DNA from: Candidatus Heimdallarchaeota archaeon
Lineage (GTDB): Archaea; Asgardarchaeota; Heimdallarchaeia; Heimdallarchaeales; Heimdallarchaeaceae
NCBI GenBank assembly: GCA_018238545.1
Contig: JABCTC010000004.1
Span: 1 to 64,000 of the forward strand
Length of the DNA: 64,000 bases
Direction of reading: 5' to 3'
Below, one piece after another: positions 1 to 8,366 of the stretch. The stretch's first letter is position 1. The number at the start of each line of letters is the position of its first letter. Both the position numbers and the translations under genes were made by a program. The notes below the pieces were generated by a model. It was not told the origin of the DNA, searched no databases, and saw only the letters and a program-made list of their open reading frames with translations.

Positions 1-266
1 CTATATTTAAAACATCACCTAATATTTTTGAAATGATAACTGTGGGAAATGAAGTTCAAATTTATACTATAAAACCTGAAGAGGATAAAGGAGCTAAAGA
101 AGAAGCTAGTAATTCTTGGGTAGAGAGATTTAAACGAAGCAAATTTGTAGTGTTTTTTTGGTTATTATTTGTGGTGTTATTACCCTTTATTTTGCTTTTT
201 AGAGTTGTAGGTATAGTTGCTCTAGCAATCCGATCAAGACTTGGAAAACATAGAAGACGGAGTTGA
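1..266 (+). CDS. C-terminal part of a membrane-anchored protein (truncated by window start)
   Basis: The reading frame is open from the first bases of the window with no stop before the first ATG at 33, so this is most likely the tail of a longer gene rather than a 77-residue protein. Visible parts are a short polar segment, an acidic/lysine stretch, one strong hydrophobic helix (FVVFFWLLFVVLLPFILLF) and a very basic end (SRLGKHRRRS). This is the usual end of a surface protein held by a C-terminal helix with a positive cytoplasmic tail. No family is recognisable from this fragment. Confidence 0.55.
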   Translation, partial: IFKTSPNIFEMITVGNEVQIYTIKPEEDKGAKEEASNSWVERFKRSKFVVFFWLLFVVLLPFILLFRVVGIVALAIRSRLGKHRRRS

Positions 267-349
267 AGATAAGATAATCATATTGGATTGTAAGATTTTA
301 TGGAGGGAAAAAGGAGAAAAAAAAGTATGAGATGATATTTCTTCTTAGT

Positions 350-817
350 TTAATGTTTTATTCTTTGTTTCCTTCTTTGAAATATCATAAATGGAAGGAT
401 AATTATTGCTATCAAAAATGTCCAAGCATAGCTTGTTGAAGCTGGTTCGGAAATTGTTACCCAAATGGTACTAGTAGCTGTATTACCCGCCATATCACTT
501 GCAATCAGAGTCATATTATACTCCCCAACAATTGAATAGGTGAATAATAGTGTAATATTATCTCCGTTTTGCCAATAAGTATCTGAACCCAGTACACCAT
601 TACTATAAATTTGATATTTATAGGGATCATCATCTACTAATAGCCACCATATGTAACTATCAGTTGAATTAAATTCGTAAGTTATGGAATCTGTAATAGC
701 TGTTATCTGGGGAGGATCAGTAACAGCTGCTATAGATGTGCTAGGTGTCGAAATGAATGTGCTTAAACTCAAGAATAATAGAAAGATAATTGGGATAATT
801 TTTTTTCTTGTTGACAT
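350..817 (-). CDS. Secreted Ig/PKD-like domain protein with C-terminal membrane anchor
   Basis: A 155-residue protein with a classical signal peptide (KKIIPIIFLLFLSLS, residues 5-19). A short extracellular beta-sandwich follows, rich in Asn, Thr and Tyr, with the motif IASDMAGNTATSTIWV typical of the last strands of Ig/PKD-like cell-surface repeats. A C-terminal helix (about residues 131-147) and a basic tail come last. It is probably displayed outside the cell. It stands alone: the next minus-strand gene is more than 500 bp away. The specific function is unknown. The same signal peptide / beta domain / single helix plan recurs in several genes of this window. Confidence 0.75.
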   Translation of the reverse strand: MSTRKKIIPIIFLLFLSLSTFISTPSTSIAAVTDPPQITAITDSITYEFNSTDSYIWWLLVDDDPYKYQIYSNGVLGSDTYWQNGDNITLLFTYSIVGEYNMTLIASDMAGNTATSTIWVTISEPASTSYAWTFLIAIIILPFMIFQRRKQRIKH

Positions 818-974
818 AATTAGACTTTCTTCTTTCCTCTATTAAATTTTATGAAATGAAGATGATGTTTTATTAGACATAATAGTAACATATCAATTCT
901 AAAAACATGACCACAGTTTTCAAAATTTTGTGGTGCTTAAATAGTTTCGTTGAACACTCACTACTGAAAGTAAT

Positions 975-1337
975 ATGTCAAGCTTCTGGGATTATCCTGA
1001 AGAGGCACGGGAAGCCTCGAAAGATTCTTTTGAAAATAGAGTTGAGTTAATACTCAAAGAACATGAAAGTATTCATCTTGACGATCTTCTAAAGAAAATG
1101 TGGGGTGGATATAATCTCCTTACTAACTTTCAAGGTATTCTTGAAGGGCTCAATCATCTTGTTAACGATGGTAAAATAATCATGAAAGACAAGATTATTT
1201 CCCTCGCAACTATTACAGTTTTTGAAGATGGAGATTTTAAAGAAAAAGCTGTTTGGGATCTTCTTCACCGTGAGGAAGAGATTGAAGAGAAAAAAGAGAT
1301 TATCCGTCGTTACAACGAGATAAACAGTCTTGCTTGA
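975..1337 (+). CDS. Small hypothetical protein, possibly winged-helix
   Basis: A soluble 120-residue protein without signal peptide or membrane segment. The middle (VELILKEHESIHLDDLLKK, then FQGILEGLNHLVNDGKI) has the helix spacing of a winged-helix module: a helix, the 'hiHLDDLLKK' step, then 'L..LVNDGKI' before a beta wing. The C-terminus is a charged helix rich in Glu and Lys, probably coiled coil. A TATA-like box CTTAAATA at 936-943 lies about 35 bp before the ATG. The winged-helix assignment is inference from pattern only. No partner gene is adjacent on the same strand. Confidence 0.6.
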   Translation: MSSFWDYPEEAREASKDSFENRVELILKEHESIHLDDLLKKMWGGYNLLTNFQGILEGLNHLVNDGKIIMKDKIISLATITVFEDGDFKEKAVWDLLHREEEIEEKKEIIRRYNEINSLA

Positions 1338-1345
1338 ACAATCAC

Positions 1346-1939
1346 TTATTTCTGAGCAAGTGATTGATAAAGATGTAAAATACTTGATATTTCTTCTCTA
1401 TCAGCTGTTACTTTGTAGCTTTTTGCTGCTTTAGCAAAACCGTAATTTTCTATTTCTTTTCCATTTAATAGCGGAAAGTTCATCAGATAATCAGAAGAAC
1501 GTTTCATTACAGTAATTGTCCCGTTCATAGTATTTATGCTAGCTTTTCTGTAGAACGAATGGAAACTCACTTCACCATATTTTCTCCAAACATTCACTTT
1601 TCTTCTTGCACTGAAAATCATTGTTTTAGATAGGAAATGGATAGGAGGTAGAATGAGCAATATTGTTGATGACATGATGAAGGTTGTAAAATTCCATATC
1701 TCAAAATTGAAATTGACAGAGCCTCTACTTCCTGCAGAACTTCCATCTGTTATTGTAATTGCCCCACCATCAGCATTAACAGCAATTGATACTGACATGA
1801 AACCTCCACTAGCAGTAGCAGCTATTGATATTGACATGATGAAAATTATTGCTGATATCAATATTATTGATATGAACACTTTTCTTCTGGAATTTATCAG
1901 ATTTGTTCTGTTTGATGCAAACATGTTTCTAGTATTCAT
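1346..1939 (-). CDS. Two-helix membrane protein paired with a winged-helix regulator
   Basis: A 197-residue protein with a transmembrane helix at about 20-42, a Gly/Ser/Thr-rich extracellular loop of some 40 residues, a second helix at about 85-105, and a basic, presumably cytoplasmic tail of 90 residues. The tail (KYGEVSFHSFYRKASI, then VTADREEISSILHLYQSLAQ) looks like a small alpha/beta domain but matches nothing I recognise. It begins 5 bp after the stop of the upstream winged-helix gene, so the two are surely co-transcribed. A membrane-linked partner of that regulator is a reasonable guess, not shown. An overlapping plus-strand open frame at 1653-2066 is its shadow. Confidence 0.7.
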   Translation of the reverse strand: MNTRNMFASNRTNLINSRRKVFISIILISAIIFIMSISIAATASGGFMSVSIAVNADGGAITITDGSSAGSRGSVNFNFEIWNFTTFIMSSTILLILPPIHFLSKTMIFSARRKVNVWRKYGEVSFHSFYRKASINTMNGTITVMKRSSDYLMNFPLLNGKEIENYGFAKAAKSYKVTADREEISSILHLYQSLAQK

Positions 1940-1944
1940 TTTTT

Positions 1945-2358
1945 TTACTCCAAGACATCGTCTATTACTTCTAGATATTTTTCGCCGTACTTTTGTGCTA
2001 AGTCTATCATTCTTTTTAGGAGAGGATTTTCGTGATTCAATCTTATACTTGCCACTTTTGGTGTAAGTTTATCCAGGAATATCAAATCTCTTTCTTGAAG
2101 ATCATCTAATATTCCTCTGTATATCGTTCGCACCTTTAGAGAATAACCAAGTAACATTGAAAGCTGTGTTGCTGTTACAGCTTTCGGGTATTGATGTGCT
2201 AATACTAAGATTGCTCTAATCTTGTTTGAACCAAGGGTACTCAGTAGAAGCAGTAGATCATAGTTATGTTTCTCTGCGTTCATCTTTGTAAATGATGCTA
2301 TTTCTAGCGCACTTATAACTTCTTTTACCGTATTATAGCCATTTTTGTGTATAGACAT
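1945..2358 (-). CDS. Winged-helix DNA-binding regulator
   Basis: A soluble protein of about 137 residues. The core SNKIRAILVLAHQYPKAVTA followed by TQLSMLLGYSLKVRTIYRGI and LDDLQERDLIFLDK reads as a MarR/ArsR-type winged helix: helix 1 with IRAIL, the recognition part LGYSLKVRTIYR, then the wing. I place the start at the ATG at 2358. A GTG two codons upstream (2364) is also possible. It shares an intergenic region and an AT-rich TTTAAA box with the divergent sensor-like gene at 2423, and is followed 5 bp later by a membrane protein gene. Target genes are unknown. Autoregulation through the shared promoter is an inference. Confidence 0.75.
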   Translation of the reverse strand: MSIHKNGYNTVKEVISALEIASFTKMNAEKHNYDLLLLLSTLGSNKIRAILVLAHQYPKAVTATQLSMLLGYSLKVRTIYRGILDDLQERDLIFLDKLTPKVASIRLNHENPLLKRMIDLAQKYGEKYLEVIDDVLE

Positions 2359-2389
2359 ACACACATTTCTTCAATAGATACAAGGGTTA

Positions 2390-2400
2390 GCTTTAAAAAA
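2390..2400. promoter_or_regulatory. Shared TATA-like box of a divergent promoter
   Basis: The sequence GCTTTAAAAAA contains the near-palindromic TTTAAA (2392-2397). It is centred 28 bp before the ATG at 2423 on the plus strand and about 37 bp before the ATG at 2358 on the minus strand. It can therefore serve as the TATA element for both directions. Confidence 0.45.
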
Positions 2401-2422
2401 TACTATATTAAAGGAAGTTTTG

Positions 2423-3538
2423 ATGGCATCTAACCCTTGGGAATTTTGGATCAAAATAGGGCAAATAGTCATTATTTTAATCATACTTGGCTATTTTTTG
2501 TATAGACGATTCCATGACAAGATTCGAGGGTTTGACTGGTTTATTGGTCTTTTTTCTTTTGCTATAGTACAATCATTAATTGAGATTGCTATTTACTTCC
2601 CTACTGAATATGGTTCTTTGGATAGTAATAGTGCTATACAAGAGATTCATATTATTCCATATGCTATTGGATTGTTCATTCTATTTCTTTATACTGAACT
2701 CATCAAAAATAGCAGACCTAATACCTGGCATCTTAGTATCATGAGTCTTCTTCTTGGGGGTTATTTAGCTATATACTTCATTGAGCTAGGTTTTAATTTA
2801 GAACTCGATTTTCTTCCTGAATACAGAATTTATAGAGTTATTTTCAATATTTTCCAAGCTTTTGTTTTAGCTCAAGCCTTCTTTGTTTTCTTGATGGACT
2901 CGATAAAAGTTGAGTATAAGAGATTGAAAAGAATTAGTATTGTAATAGCTTCTTCAATGGGTGTAGCGCTTCTATTCTCCGTCGCAAAGATTTTTGAAAG
3001 ATGGACCATTCAGATTGACCCAAATTTGCAATTCTACGGAGCAATACCCCTTGGAATACTTTTTGGAGTTACAGCTATTGCTTTCATAGCTAATCCGTTT
3101 TATGTTTATCTTATTCCAACAAAATTTAACAAACTCATAGTTCTAAATGAATCAGGTATTCTACTATATTCAGTTCGAATAGAGAGAGGAGAACCTAAGA
3201 TAATTGAAGATACACTTCTAACAGGCACTGTTTCAGCTCTTAGGACAATCTTAGCTGAGACTACAGGTGCTCGAACAGATTTAAGAAAAATCAGTTTTAG
3301 AGACAAGAAAATGATAGTTGTTGAAGATCTAAAAAAGAAAGTTTCAACAATCGTTATTAGTGATAGTGATTCGTATATTTTGCAATTAGCGGTAAAACAT
3401 TTCAATAGAGATTTTTGTAAACAATTTGCTGTTACTCTGGAAAACTTTGATGGAGCAATTAGCTCTTTTTCTGAAGCAACAAGCATAGTCCGCAGAGTTT
3501 TTCCTTTCGTCCCTCCAGAGGAGATAATTGTAGATTAG
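2423..3538 (+). CDS. Seven-helix membrane protein with C-terminal longin-like domain
   Basis: A protein of about 371 residues. The first 235 residues hold about seven hydrophobic helices (for example IVIILIILGYFLYR, AIGLFILFLYTEL, IVIASSMGVALLFS, AIPLGILFGVTAIAFIAN), like the membrane sensor part of archaeal histidine kinases. The remaining 135 residues form a soluble alpha/beta domain opening with KLIVLNESGILLYSVRI. Next come a helix (TGTVSALRTILAETTG), hydrophobic strands (KKMIVVED, VSTIVIS) and a final helix (LAVKHFNRDFCKQF). That strand/helix order and the 'gillys' opening resemble longin/roadblock domains, which regulate small GTPases. No kinase motif is present. The ATG at 2423 is preferred over the TTG at 2420. 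It is divergent from a winged-helix gene. The longin call is pattern-based and moderate. Confidence 0.7.
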   Translation: MASNPWEFWIKIGQIVIILIILGYFLYRRFHDKIRGFDWFIGLFSFAIVQSLIEIAIYFPTEYGSLDSNSAIQEIHIIPYAIGLFILFLYTELIKNSRPNTWHLSIMSLLLGGYLAIYFIELGFNLELDFLPEYRIYRVIFNIFQAFVLAQAFFVFLMDSIKVEYKRLKRISIVIASSMGVALLFSVAKIFERWTIQIDPNLQFYGAIPLGILFGVTAIAFIANPFYVYLIPTKFNKLIVLNESGILLYSVRIERGEPKIIEDTLLTGTVSALRTILAETTGARTDLRKISFRDKKMIVVEDLKKKVSTIVISDSDSYILQLAVKHFNRDFCKQFAVTLENFDGAISSFSEATSIVRRVFPFVPPEEIIVD

Positions 3539-3622
3539 TTTCAGTTAAGTCACTTTTTCTTTTGGGGTTTTTATATCCAAATCTCGAAGTATCTATTAGT
3601 GATATATCCCCCTATATCATTG

Positions 3623-3685
3623 CTGACACATCGTGTCAGGATAATCCACCAGCAGAGCTTTATAGGGAGGGTTTGCTACCCTTCC
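3623..3685. other. Two hairpins between convergent genes
   Basis: Between two convergent genes lie two good inverted repeats. One is CTGACAC-ATC-GTGTCAG (3623-3639, 7 perfect pairs, 3-nt loop). The other is GGGAGGGT-TTGCT-ACCCTTCC (3665-3685, 8 pairs including one wobble). They are much more GC-rich than the surroundings. TGCTG (3621-3625) can also pair with CAGCA (3650-3654), giving an alternative fold. They could be bidirectional termination or mRNA-end structures, or a small structured RNA. No oligo-T run follows. Confidence 0.4.
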
Positions 3686-3701
3686 ACTCTATTCTCCAAG
3701 T

Positions 3702-4808
3702 TTATTTTTCAAAAGGGAAAACATAATTTTCTAGTTTCAGATCATCTCTCATAAAGAGTAAATCTTCTTGAATGCTTTTGTTTACTGGAACACCCTTTTC
3801 TCTAACTAATTTCTCAGCTTCGAATTCCTTTTCTCCAGCTGTATAAATTCTCTCTTCACTTGGAGCAATTGCAGATTTTCTTAGTTTTTTACATATAGCA
3901 CCTGCTACTGCTTTGAACACGTCCAACCCGAGAAAATGTTCTGGATCAATAGCTATGAAGAAATGCCCTACATGGAAGTGCGTATTATTCCCTTCGTCAT
4001 CTAATCCTGATAGTTCTTTCAAGAATTTCCCATCTTGTAAAGCAGCTGAAAGTATCTCCACAACTGTAGAATAGCCATATCCTTTATGTCCTGACAATGT
4101 TTCTCCCGCCCCACCTAGTGGTAGTAAAGCAGCTTCTTTGTTGACGAAATCTTTCAACAGCTGTTTTGCATCAGTTTTGTATTTGCCATCTTTTCCTATT
4201 ACTAACCCATCAGCTAGAGTTTCTCCTGTTCTTGCATTGATTTCTACTTTCCCTCTTTGTATAATCGATGTCGCACAATCTAGAACAAATGGAAATTCTT
4301 CATTTGTTGGAAAACCAAAAGTTAGAGGGTTAGTGCCTAACATTGGTTCTATTCCAAAGGTTGGAGCAACAGCTGGACGAGCATTTGTCCCTGTTATTCC
4401 TATACATCCCTCTTTTATCGCCATTAGAGGATAATATCCAGCTATTCCATAATGAGTGCTATTTCTGACAACAGCCATTCCTAGCCCGTATTTTTTCGCT
4501 TTTTCTATAGCTAGTTTCATTGCATTGTATGAGATAAAATGCCCATTTCCATGATTTCCTTCTATGACCACAGCGGCATTTTGATTCTTGATAATCTCAA
4601 ACTTACTGACTTCATGCTGTCCTCCTTTAACTCTAACATAATAGTATCTGAGACGTTGAACCCCATGAGATTTTATCCCCCTTAAATCAGATTCTATCAA
4701 GATATCCGCACTTACTTGGGCTTCTTCTTCTGGATAACCTAAACCAATAAAAACATCCTTCATGAAATTATGAAGAATTTCAACAGGAACATATTCTTCT
4801 TTTATCAT
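3702..4808 (-). CDS. Ldh2/MDH2-family NAD(P)-dependent 2-hydroxyacid dehydrogenase
   Basis: A soluble oxidoreductase of about 368 residues in the malate/L-lactate dehydrogenase family (the fold unrelated to classical Rossmann LDH), normal length for the family. Family marks are ESDLRGIKSHGVQRLRYY near the N-terminus with the catalytic His in SHG, VVRNSTHYGIAGYY around residues 115-130, GTNPLTFGFP, DCATS, and PLGGAGETLSGHKGYG. It converts 2-hydroxyacids such as malate or (S)-lactate to 2-oxoacids with NAD(P). The exact substrate cannot be read from sequence, and relatives act on ureidoglycolate or sulfolactate. The start is placed at ATG 4808 with GGTAAG just upstream. A TTG three codons earlier is possible. 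It appears monocistronic. Confidence 0.88.
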   Translation of the reverse strand: MIKEEYVPVEILHNFMKDVFIGLGYPEEEAQVSADILIESDLRGIKSHGVQRLRYYYVRVKGGQHEVSKFEIIKNQNAAVVIEGNHGNGHFISYNAMKLAIEKAKKYGLGMAVVRNSTHYGIAGYYPLMAIKEGCIGITGTNARPAVAPTFGIEPMLGTNPLTFGFPTNEEFPFVLDCATSIIQRGKVEINARTGETLADGLVIGKDGKYKTDAKQLLKDFVNKEAALLPLGGAGETLSGHKGYGYSTVVEILSAALQDGKFLKELSGLDDEGNNTHFHVGHFFIAIDPEHFLGLDVFKAVAGAICKKLRKSAIAPSEERIYTAGEKEFEAEKLVREKGVPVNKSIQEDLLFMRDDLKLENYVFPFEK

Positions 4809-4898
4809 ACTTACCAATATCTAAAACAATATTTCTTCAATCTTAAATTTTACCTAATCCCATGGTTTTCAAATAGAAGTAATAGTATTTCAAAAAAC

Positions 4899-4904
4899 TT
4901 TAAA
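4899..4904 (+). promoter_or_regulatory. TATA-like box of the nucleotidyltransferase gene
   Basis: TTTAAA is centred 25-26 bp before the ATG at 4927. In an archaeal promoter this places the transcription start on or next to the start codon, so the mRNA is probably leaderless. Confidence 0.5.
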
Positions 4905-4926
4905 GTGTTTGAAGTGAGTTTTATTT

Positions 4927-5748
4927 ATGTATCCAGTTGAAAAATTCACTAACTTACCAAAACATCAAGCTCTCATCGATAAAGCAGTTGAGGTTTTGAA
5001 ACAAGATTCCAGAGTTAAAGGTATTTACGTCTCTGGGTCTACAAAAGCAGATGAATTTTCAGATATAGATTTTGGTATCCTTTGCACTGCAGAAGACTTT
5101 GATTCTTTGAAAAAAGACAGATTAGATACAGCAAAGAAAATAGGTGATATCAAAGCTGAATCTATGTCAGGTTTCCCCACAGTTTATGTTGTTTTCTATG
5201 AACCCGATGAAATAAAATTTGATTTCTCTTGGGAAGTTTTACCAAAGAATATAAGACCAGATCATGCACATATAACTAATCTTTACGACCCTAAAGGTCA
5301 CATAGCAGCTATGATGGAGAAAGCTTGGCAAATGGATTGGGATATCAATGAGGAGGAATTAAGACATTATATCAAACATTACCATATAGGTCTCAGTTAT
5401 ACTGTTCTGAAGTTAGCAAGAGGAGAATTGTGGGATGCATACGATTGTGTAGACTTCTACAGGAAATATTTGGTTAAGTTTGAAGATATGCTCGCTCAAA
5501 GAAAGCCTGAAAATTATCGTCGATTAGAGCAGAAACTTGATGATAACAGAATAAAATTGCTAGAAAAAGCTATTCCTAAAGATTTGTCTAGAGAAGAACT
5601 TTTCAGAACTATGGATGTTATATTGGAATATTTCGATACTTATCTAATAGAGAGAATCAGAATACTGGACCTTTATCCTGATGAGCAAGCGAAACGCATG
5701 CTAGAGTATTATCAAAGGAAAAAGAAAGAGATTTTGCATCTCGATTAG
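4927..5748 (+). CDS. Nucleotidyltransferase-fold protein (aminoglycoside adenylyltransferase-like)
   Basis: A soluble 273-residue protein. The N-terminal DNA-polymerase-beta-type nucleotidyltransferase motif is complete: GIYVSGSTKADEFSDIDFGI, giving GS followed nine residues later by the metal-binding D-x-D, with a third acidic residue likely in IKFDFSWEVL. The C-terminal half is helical (HYIKHYHIGLSYTVLKLARGELWDAYD), like the helical domain of streptomycin/kanamycin-type adenylyltransferases and their many uncharacterised archaeal relatives. It probably transfers a nucleotide to a small molecule or protein. The substrate is unknown, and a resistance role should not be assumed. Its 3' end overlaps the convergent hydrolase gene by 4 bp. 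Confidence 0.8.
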   Translation: MYPVEKFTNLPKHQALIDKAVEVLKQDSRVKGIYVSGSTKADEFSDIDFGILCTAEDFDSLKKDRLDTAKKIGDIKAESMSGFPTVYVVFYEPDEIKFDFSWEVLPKNIRPDHAHITNLYDPKGHIAAMMEKAWQMDWDINEEELRHYIKHYHIGLSYTVLKLARGELWDAYDCVDFYRKYLVKFEDMLAQRKPENYRRLEQKLDDNRIKLLEKAIPKDLSREELFRTMDVILEYFDTYLIERIRILDLYPDEQAKRMLEYYQRKKKEILHLD

Positions 5749-7727
5749 AAAATAAAGAAATTCCAATAAATCGGGAATATGATGTATAACATGCTAAACA
5801 CTGTTAATGCAGTATATTGTATCCTTGTTGCCAAATTCCAATATGGTTTCCTATCTTGATTAAATACACCAAACCAAGCAAAGAATGTGAACAACATATT
5901 TCCAATAATGAAAGCAATTGACAGATAAGGTAAGAAGAGTATACTTTGAAAAGCTGATGATGTTTCAGTGCTAAGTACTATAGTCTCGTGATTTATTTTC
6001 ATCAATAAACTGACAGTTATTATTGCCGTTGTGAGAAAACCGATTAACCATATTTTGGTCATCGAATGAAGGGTGTTTCCTCTTTCTTTTCCTTTTTTCC
6101 ATCTAAAGAATGAGTCTATTCCCCACATTGACAAAGATATCAAGGATATTGTCCCCATAAGTATCAACAACCCTAATTGAAGATTCGTATTGATATAAGA
6201 TGGATGGATTTTTTCATATGTGGTAATAGCTGTTTGCCAACTTGTATACATATGAGTTATTTTTCCATTCTCATTTGTTTTAAAGAACAGGGATAAATCC
6301 ATAGTTCCTGTTCTTTCTACAAAGAAATAGGGAGCAATTTCAACAAAATCTATATCATCTAATCCAGCAATTTGCAGATAGCCCTTACTTACACTGATAT
6401 TCGCAGAATAGTATTGTGACCAGAATAACATAGCAACATTGTTCTTTTCACTGTAATATCTTCTTGTGCTCACATAAGTCCCTGTAAACATGCTTGCTCT
6501 CTGCCTAAAGTTTTCTACAGGTTCTACAACTCTATTGAAATAATAGAAACTCTCCATTAAACCTGAGATGAATCTACTCATCCCAAAGATTCCTGTTCTA
6601 CTATTATAAGAGATGAACAAACCAAAGTTTTCATCAGGGAATAGCATCATGTTGCTATGAAAGAAAATCGTATCTCCTCCATGCCCAATTATATGGGCAT
6701 TTCTATAATCTGTCTCATAAACACCTAAACCTACACTCGGTATATCAGGATGAACAGTATATTGATCTGAAAACATTTCTTGAACAGAACTTTCTTCTAA
6801 AATTGTCACATTGTTATAGGTTCCATTATTGAGGAGCATCATCATGAACTTAGCCATATCTGTTGCTGATGAAGTGAAACCTCCCGCTGGATAAAGAGAG
6901 AAATATTCGTAAAATCCTGGATGGTCATAATCAAAATATGCTGAAGACATATCAGCTTGCAATTCACTTGGCAGTTGTTGTCTACATGTTGTGCTATTCA
7001 TCTCTAAGGGTAAAGTAATATTTTCTTCCATGTAATCAAAATAGGGTTTTCCTGCAATTTCTTGAACAATATAACCTACTAGAGAACTTCCATAATTTGA
7101 ATATCCTGTTAGTTCCCCTGGAGGTCTTACTCGATCAGGCATATAAGTTATCAACTCTTGTTCAAGTGATAACATTGCTTCATAAGATTCATGCAAAACA
7201 GCAGATGTCGAAACTTCAAAACCTGCAGTATGAGTTAGTAAATGTCGTAAAGTTATAGGTTCTGTAAAAGTATCAGGGATTTTAAAAACTGTTAAGTATG
7301 TATTAACATTTTCATCTAAATCTAGCAATCCTAGCTCTACAAGCTGCATTGCTGCAACAGCGGTAAATGTTTTAGAAATAGATCCTAATCGGAAAAGAGT
7401 TTCATCTGCAATTACAGGGGAAGTATAACTGTAATCTGCATATCCATATCCCTTAGAGAATATCATTTCACCATCTTGAACAACAGAAACTGTCACACCG
7501 GCGATTTCATAATCTTGAAGTTCTTGATTAATTTCACTATTCATATAATCTTCCAGATGTCTCAAAAGAGGAATGTCCTGTATAGTTGAAACTTCATCTT
7601 TTTCATAATCTAAATTTGCTAAAACTGTAGAATTTTCTCCAACCCTAACATTTAATGAGTTTACCGTAAAGGAAATAATAAGTAATCCACTAAACAATAA
7701 GACAAATTTTCTTGACTTAGCTATCAT
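5745..7727 (-). CDS. Membrane-anchored class C beta-lactamase/serine hydrolase family protein
   Basis: A 660-residue protein with a signal peptide at the N-terminus (FVLLFSGLLIISFTVNS). A beta-lactamase/penicillin-binding-protein-like domain spans about residues 55-400, with the catalytic tetrad motif SISK near residue 116 (RLGSISKTFTAVAAMQ), the Tyr motif GYSNYG, and GHGGDT in place of KTG. A beta-rich linker follows, then four to five hydrophobic helices in the last 150 residues (GLLILMGTISLISLSMW, IWLIGFLTTAIITVSLL, and others). The active site should face outside. Relatives are esterases, D-amino-acid peptidases or peptide hydrolases. In an archaeon without murein, real beta-lactamase activity is unlikely to be the role. 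Substrate unknown. Confidence 0.85.
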   Translation of the reverse strand: MIAKSRKFVLLFSGLLIISFTVNSLNVRVGENSTVLANLDYEKDEVSTIQDIPLLRHLEDYMNSEINQELQDYEIAGVTVSVVQDGEMIFSKGYGYADYSYTSPVIADETLFRLGSISKTFTAVAAMQLVELGLLDLDENVNTYLTVFKIPDTFTEPITLRHLLTHTAGFEVSTSAVLHESYEAMLSLEQELITYMPDRVRPPGELTGYSNYGSSLVGYIVQEIAGKPYFDYMEENITLPLEMNSTTCRQQLPSELQADMSSAYFDYDHPGFYEYFSLYPAGGFTSSATDMAKFMMMLLNNGTYNNVTILEESSVQEMFSDQYTVHPDIPSVGLGVYETDYRNAHIIGHGGDTIFFHSNMMLFPDENFGLFISYNSRTGIFGMSRFISGLMESFYYFNRVVEPVENFRQRASMFTGTYVSTRRYYSEKNNVAMLFWSQYYSANISVSKGYLQIAGLDDIDFVEIAPYFFVERTGTMDLSLFFKTNENGKITHMYTSWQTAITTYEKIHPSYINTNLQLGLLILMGTISLISLSMWGIDSFFRWKKGKERGNTLHSMTKIWLIGFLTTAIITVSLLMKINHETIVLSTETSSAFQSILFLPYLSIAFIIGNMLFTFFAWFGVFNQDRKPYWNLATRIQYTALTVFSMLYIIFPIYWNFFIF

Positions 7728-7817
7728 TTCTCTGCCCCTAAGAAATTAGTTTTTCAAACTAATTCATAACTGGGTAAGGACATATATAAATAAAACTGAA
7801 AGGAGATGCTCACTAAC

Positions 7818-8366
7818 TTACTTCTGCATTTCCAATTGATTTACTAACCAACCGAAGGATTCCATTATGCCTCCACCATAGAGGATACTGCAATCGAAAA
7901 CTGAAAAGGTTCTATTTAGAAAATGAGTTTGTAAATCTAACATTTGAACAAGTAAAGGTGCATCTATCGAACCTGGCAAATCTTGCTTATTGGCCATTAT
8001 TAAAACAGGAACGCCATCTAGATGTGGGTTGTCAAAAACATGGCGTTTAAGTATGTCTCTCGCTTCTGGTAATCTATCAAAGTCAGCCGCATCTATTACA
8101 AAAATAATAGCAGAACTTCCTTGATAATGTGATTCCCATAAGAATCTGAAATTCTTTTGCCCTGCGACGTCTATGGCAGTTATAGTCCATCCTTCTACAT
8201 CAAAAGTATCTATGTTTTGTCCTATTGTTGGTACAGTATTATCTTGAAACTCCCCATATCTTAGATACCTCGATAAAGTTGTTTTTCCAGCAGCATCTAA
8301 TCCTAATATTAGTATCTTTGCTTTGTTAGCGTTTTTTACTTTGTTTCGTAATTTTAAGAAACTCAT
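7818..8366 (-). CDS. Arf/Sar-family small GTPase
   Basis: A 182-residue Ras-superfamily GTPase with every G motif: G1 LGLDAAGKTT, G2 Thr in TVPTIGQN, G3 DVAGQ, G4 NKQD, and a G5-like DCS near the end. The Asp-Ala-Ala in G1, the TIGQN switch I and the DVAGQ switch II are typical of Arf/Arl/SRbeta-type proteins rather than Rab/Ras. It binds and hydrolyses GTP and probably acts at the membrane surface as a switch. The N-terminus is MSFLKLRNKV: there is no Gly2 for myristoylation as in eukaryotic Arf, but the basic/hydrophobic start could still form an amphipathic helix. Arf-like genes of this kind are characteristic of Asgard archaea. It stands alone, with no GAP or GEF beside it. Confidence 0.93.
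   Translation of the reverse strand: MSFLKLRNKVKNANKAKILILGLDAAGKTTLSRYLRYGEFQDNTVPTIGQNIDTFDVEGWTITAIDVAGQKNFRFLWESHYQGSSAIIFVIDAADFDRLPEARDILKRHVFDNPHLDGVPVLIMANKQDLPGSIDAPLLVQMLDLQTHFLNRTFSVFDCSILYGGGIMESFGWLVNQLEMQK

Noticed and set aside
1653..2066. Open frame on the plus strand (137 codons) overlapping two minus-strand genes
   Set aside because: It mirrors the real minus-strand membrane protein and regulator genes and has no domain or promoter of its own.
5745..7727. Antibiotic-resistance beta-lactamase
   Set aside because: The SxxK fold is shared by many esterases and peptidases, the third motif is GHGG rather than KTG, and large membrane domains follow.
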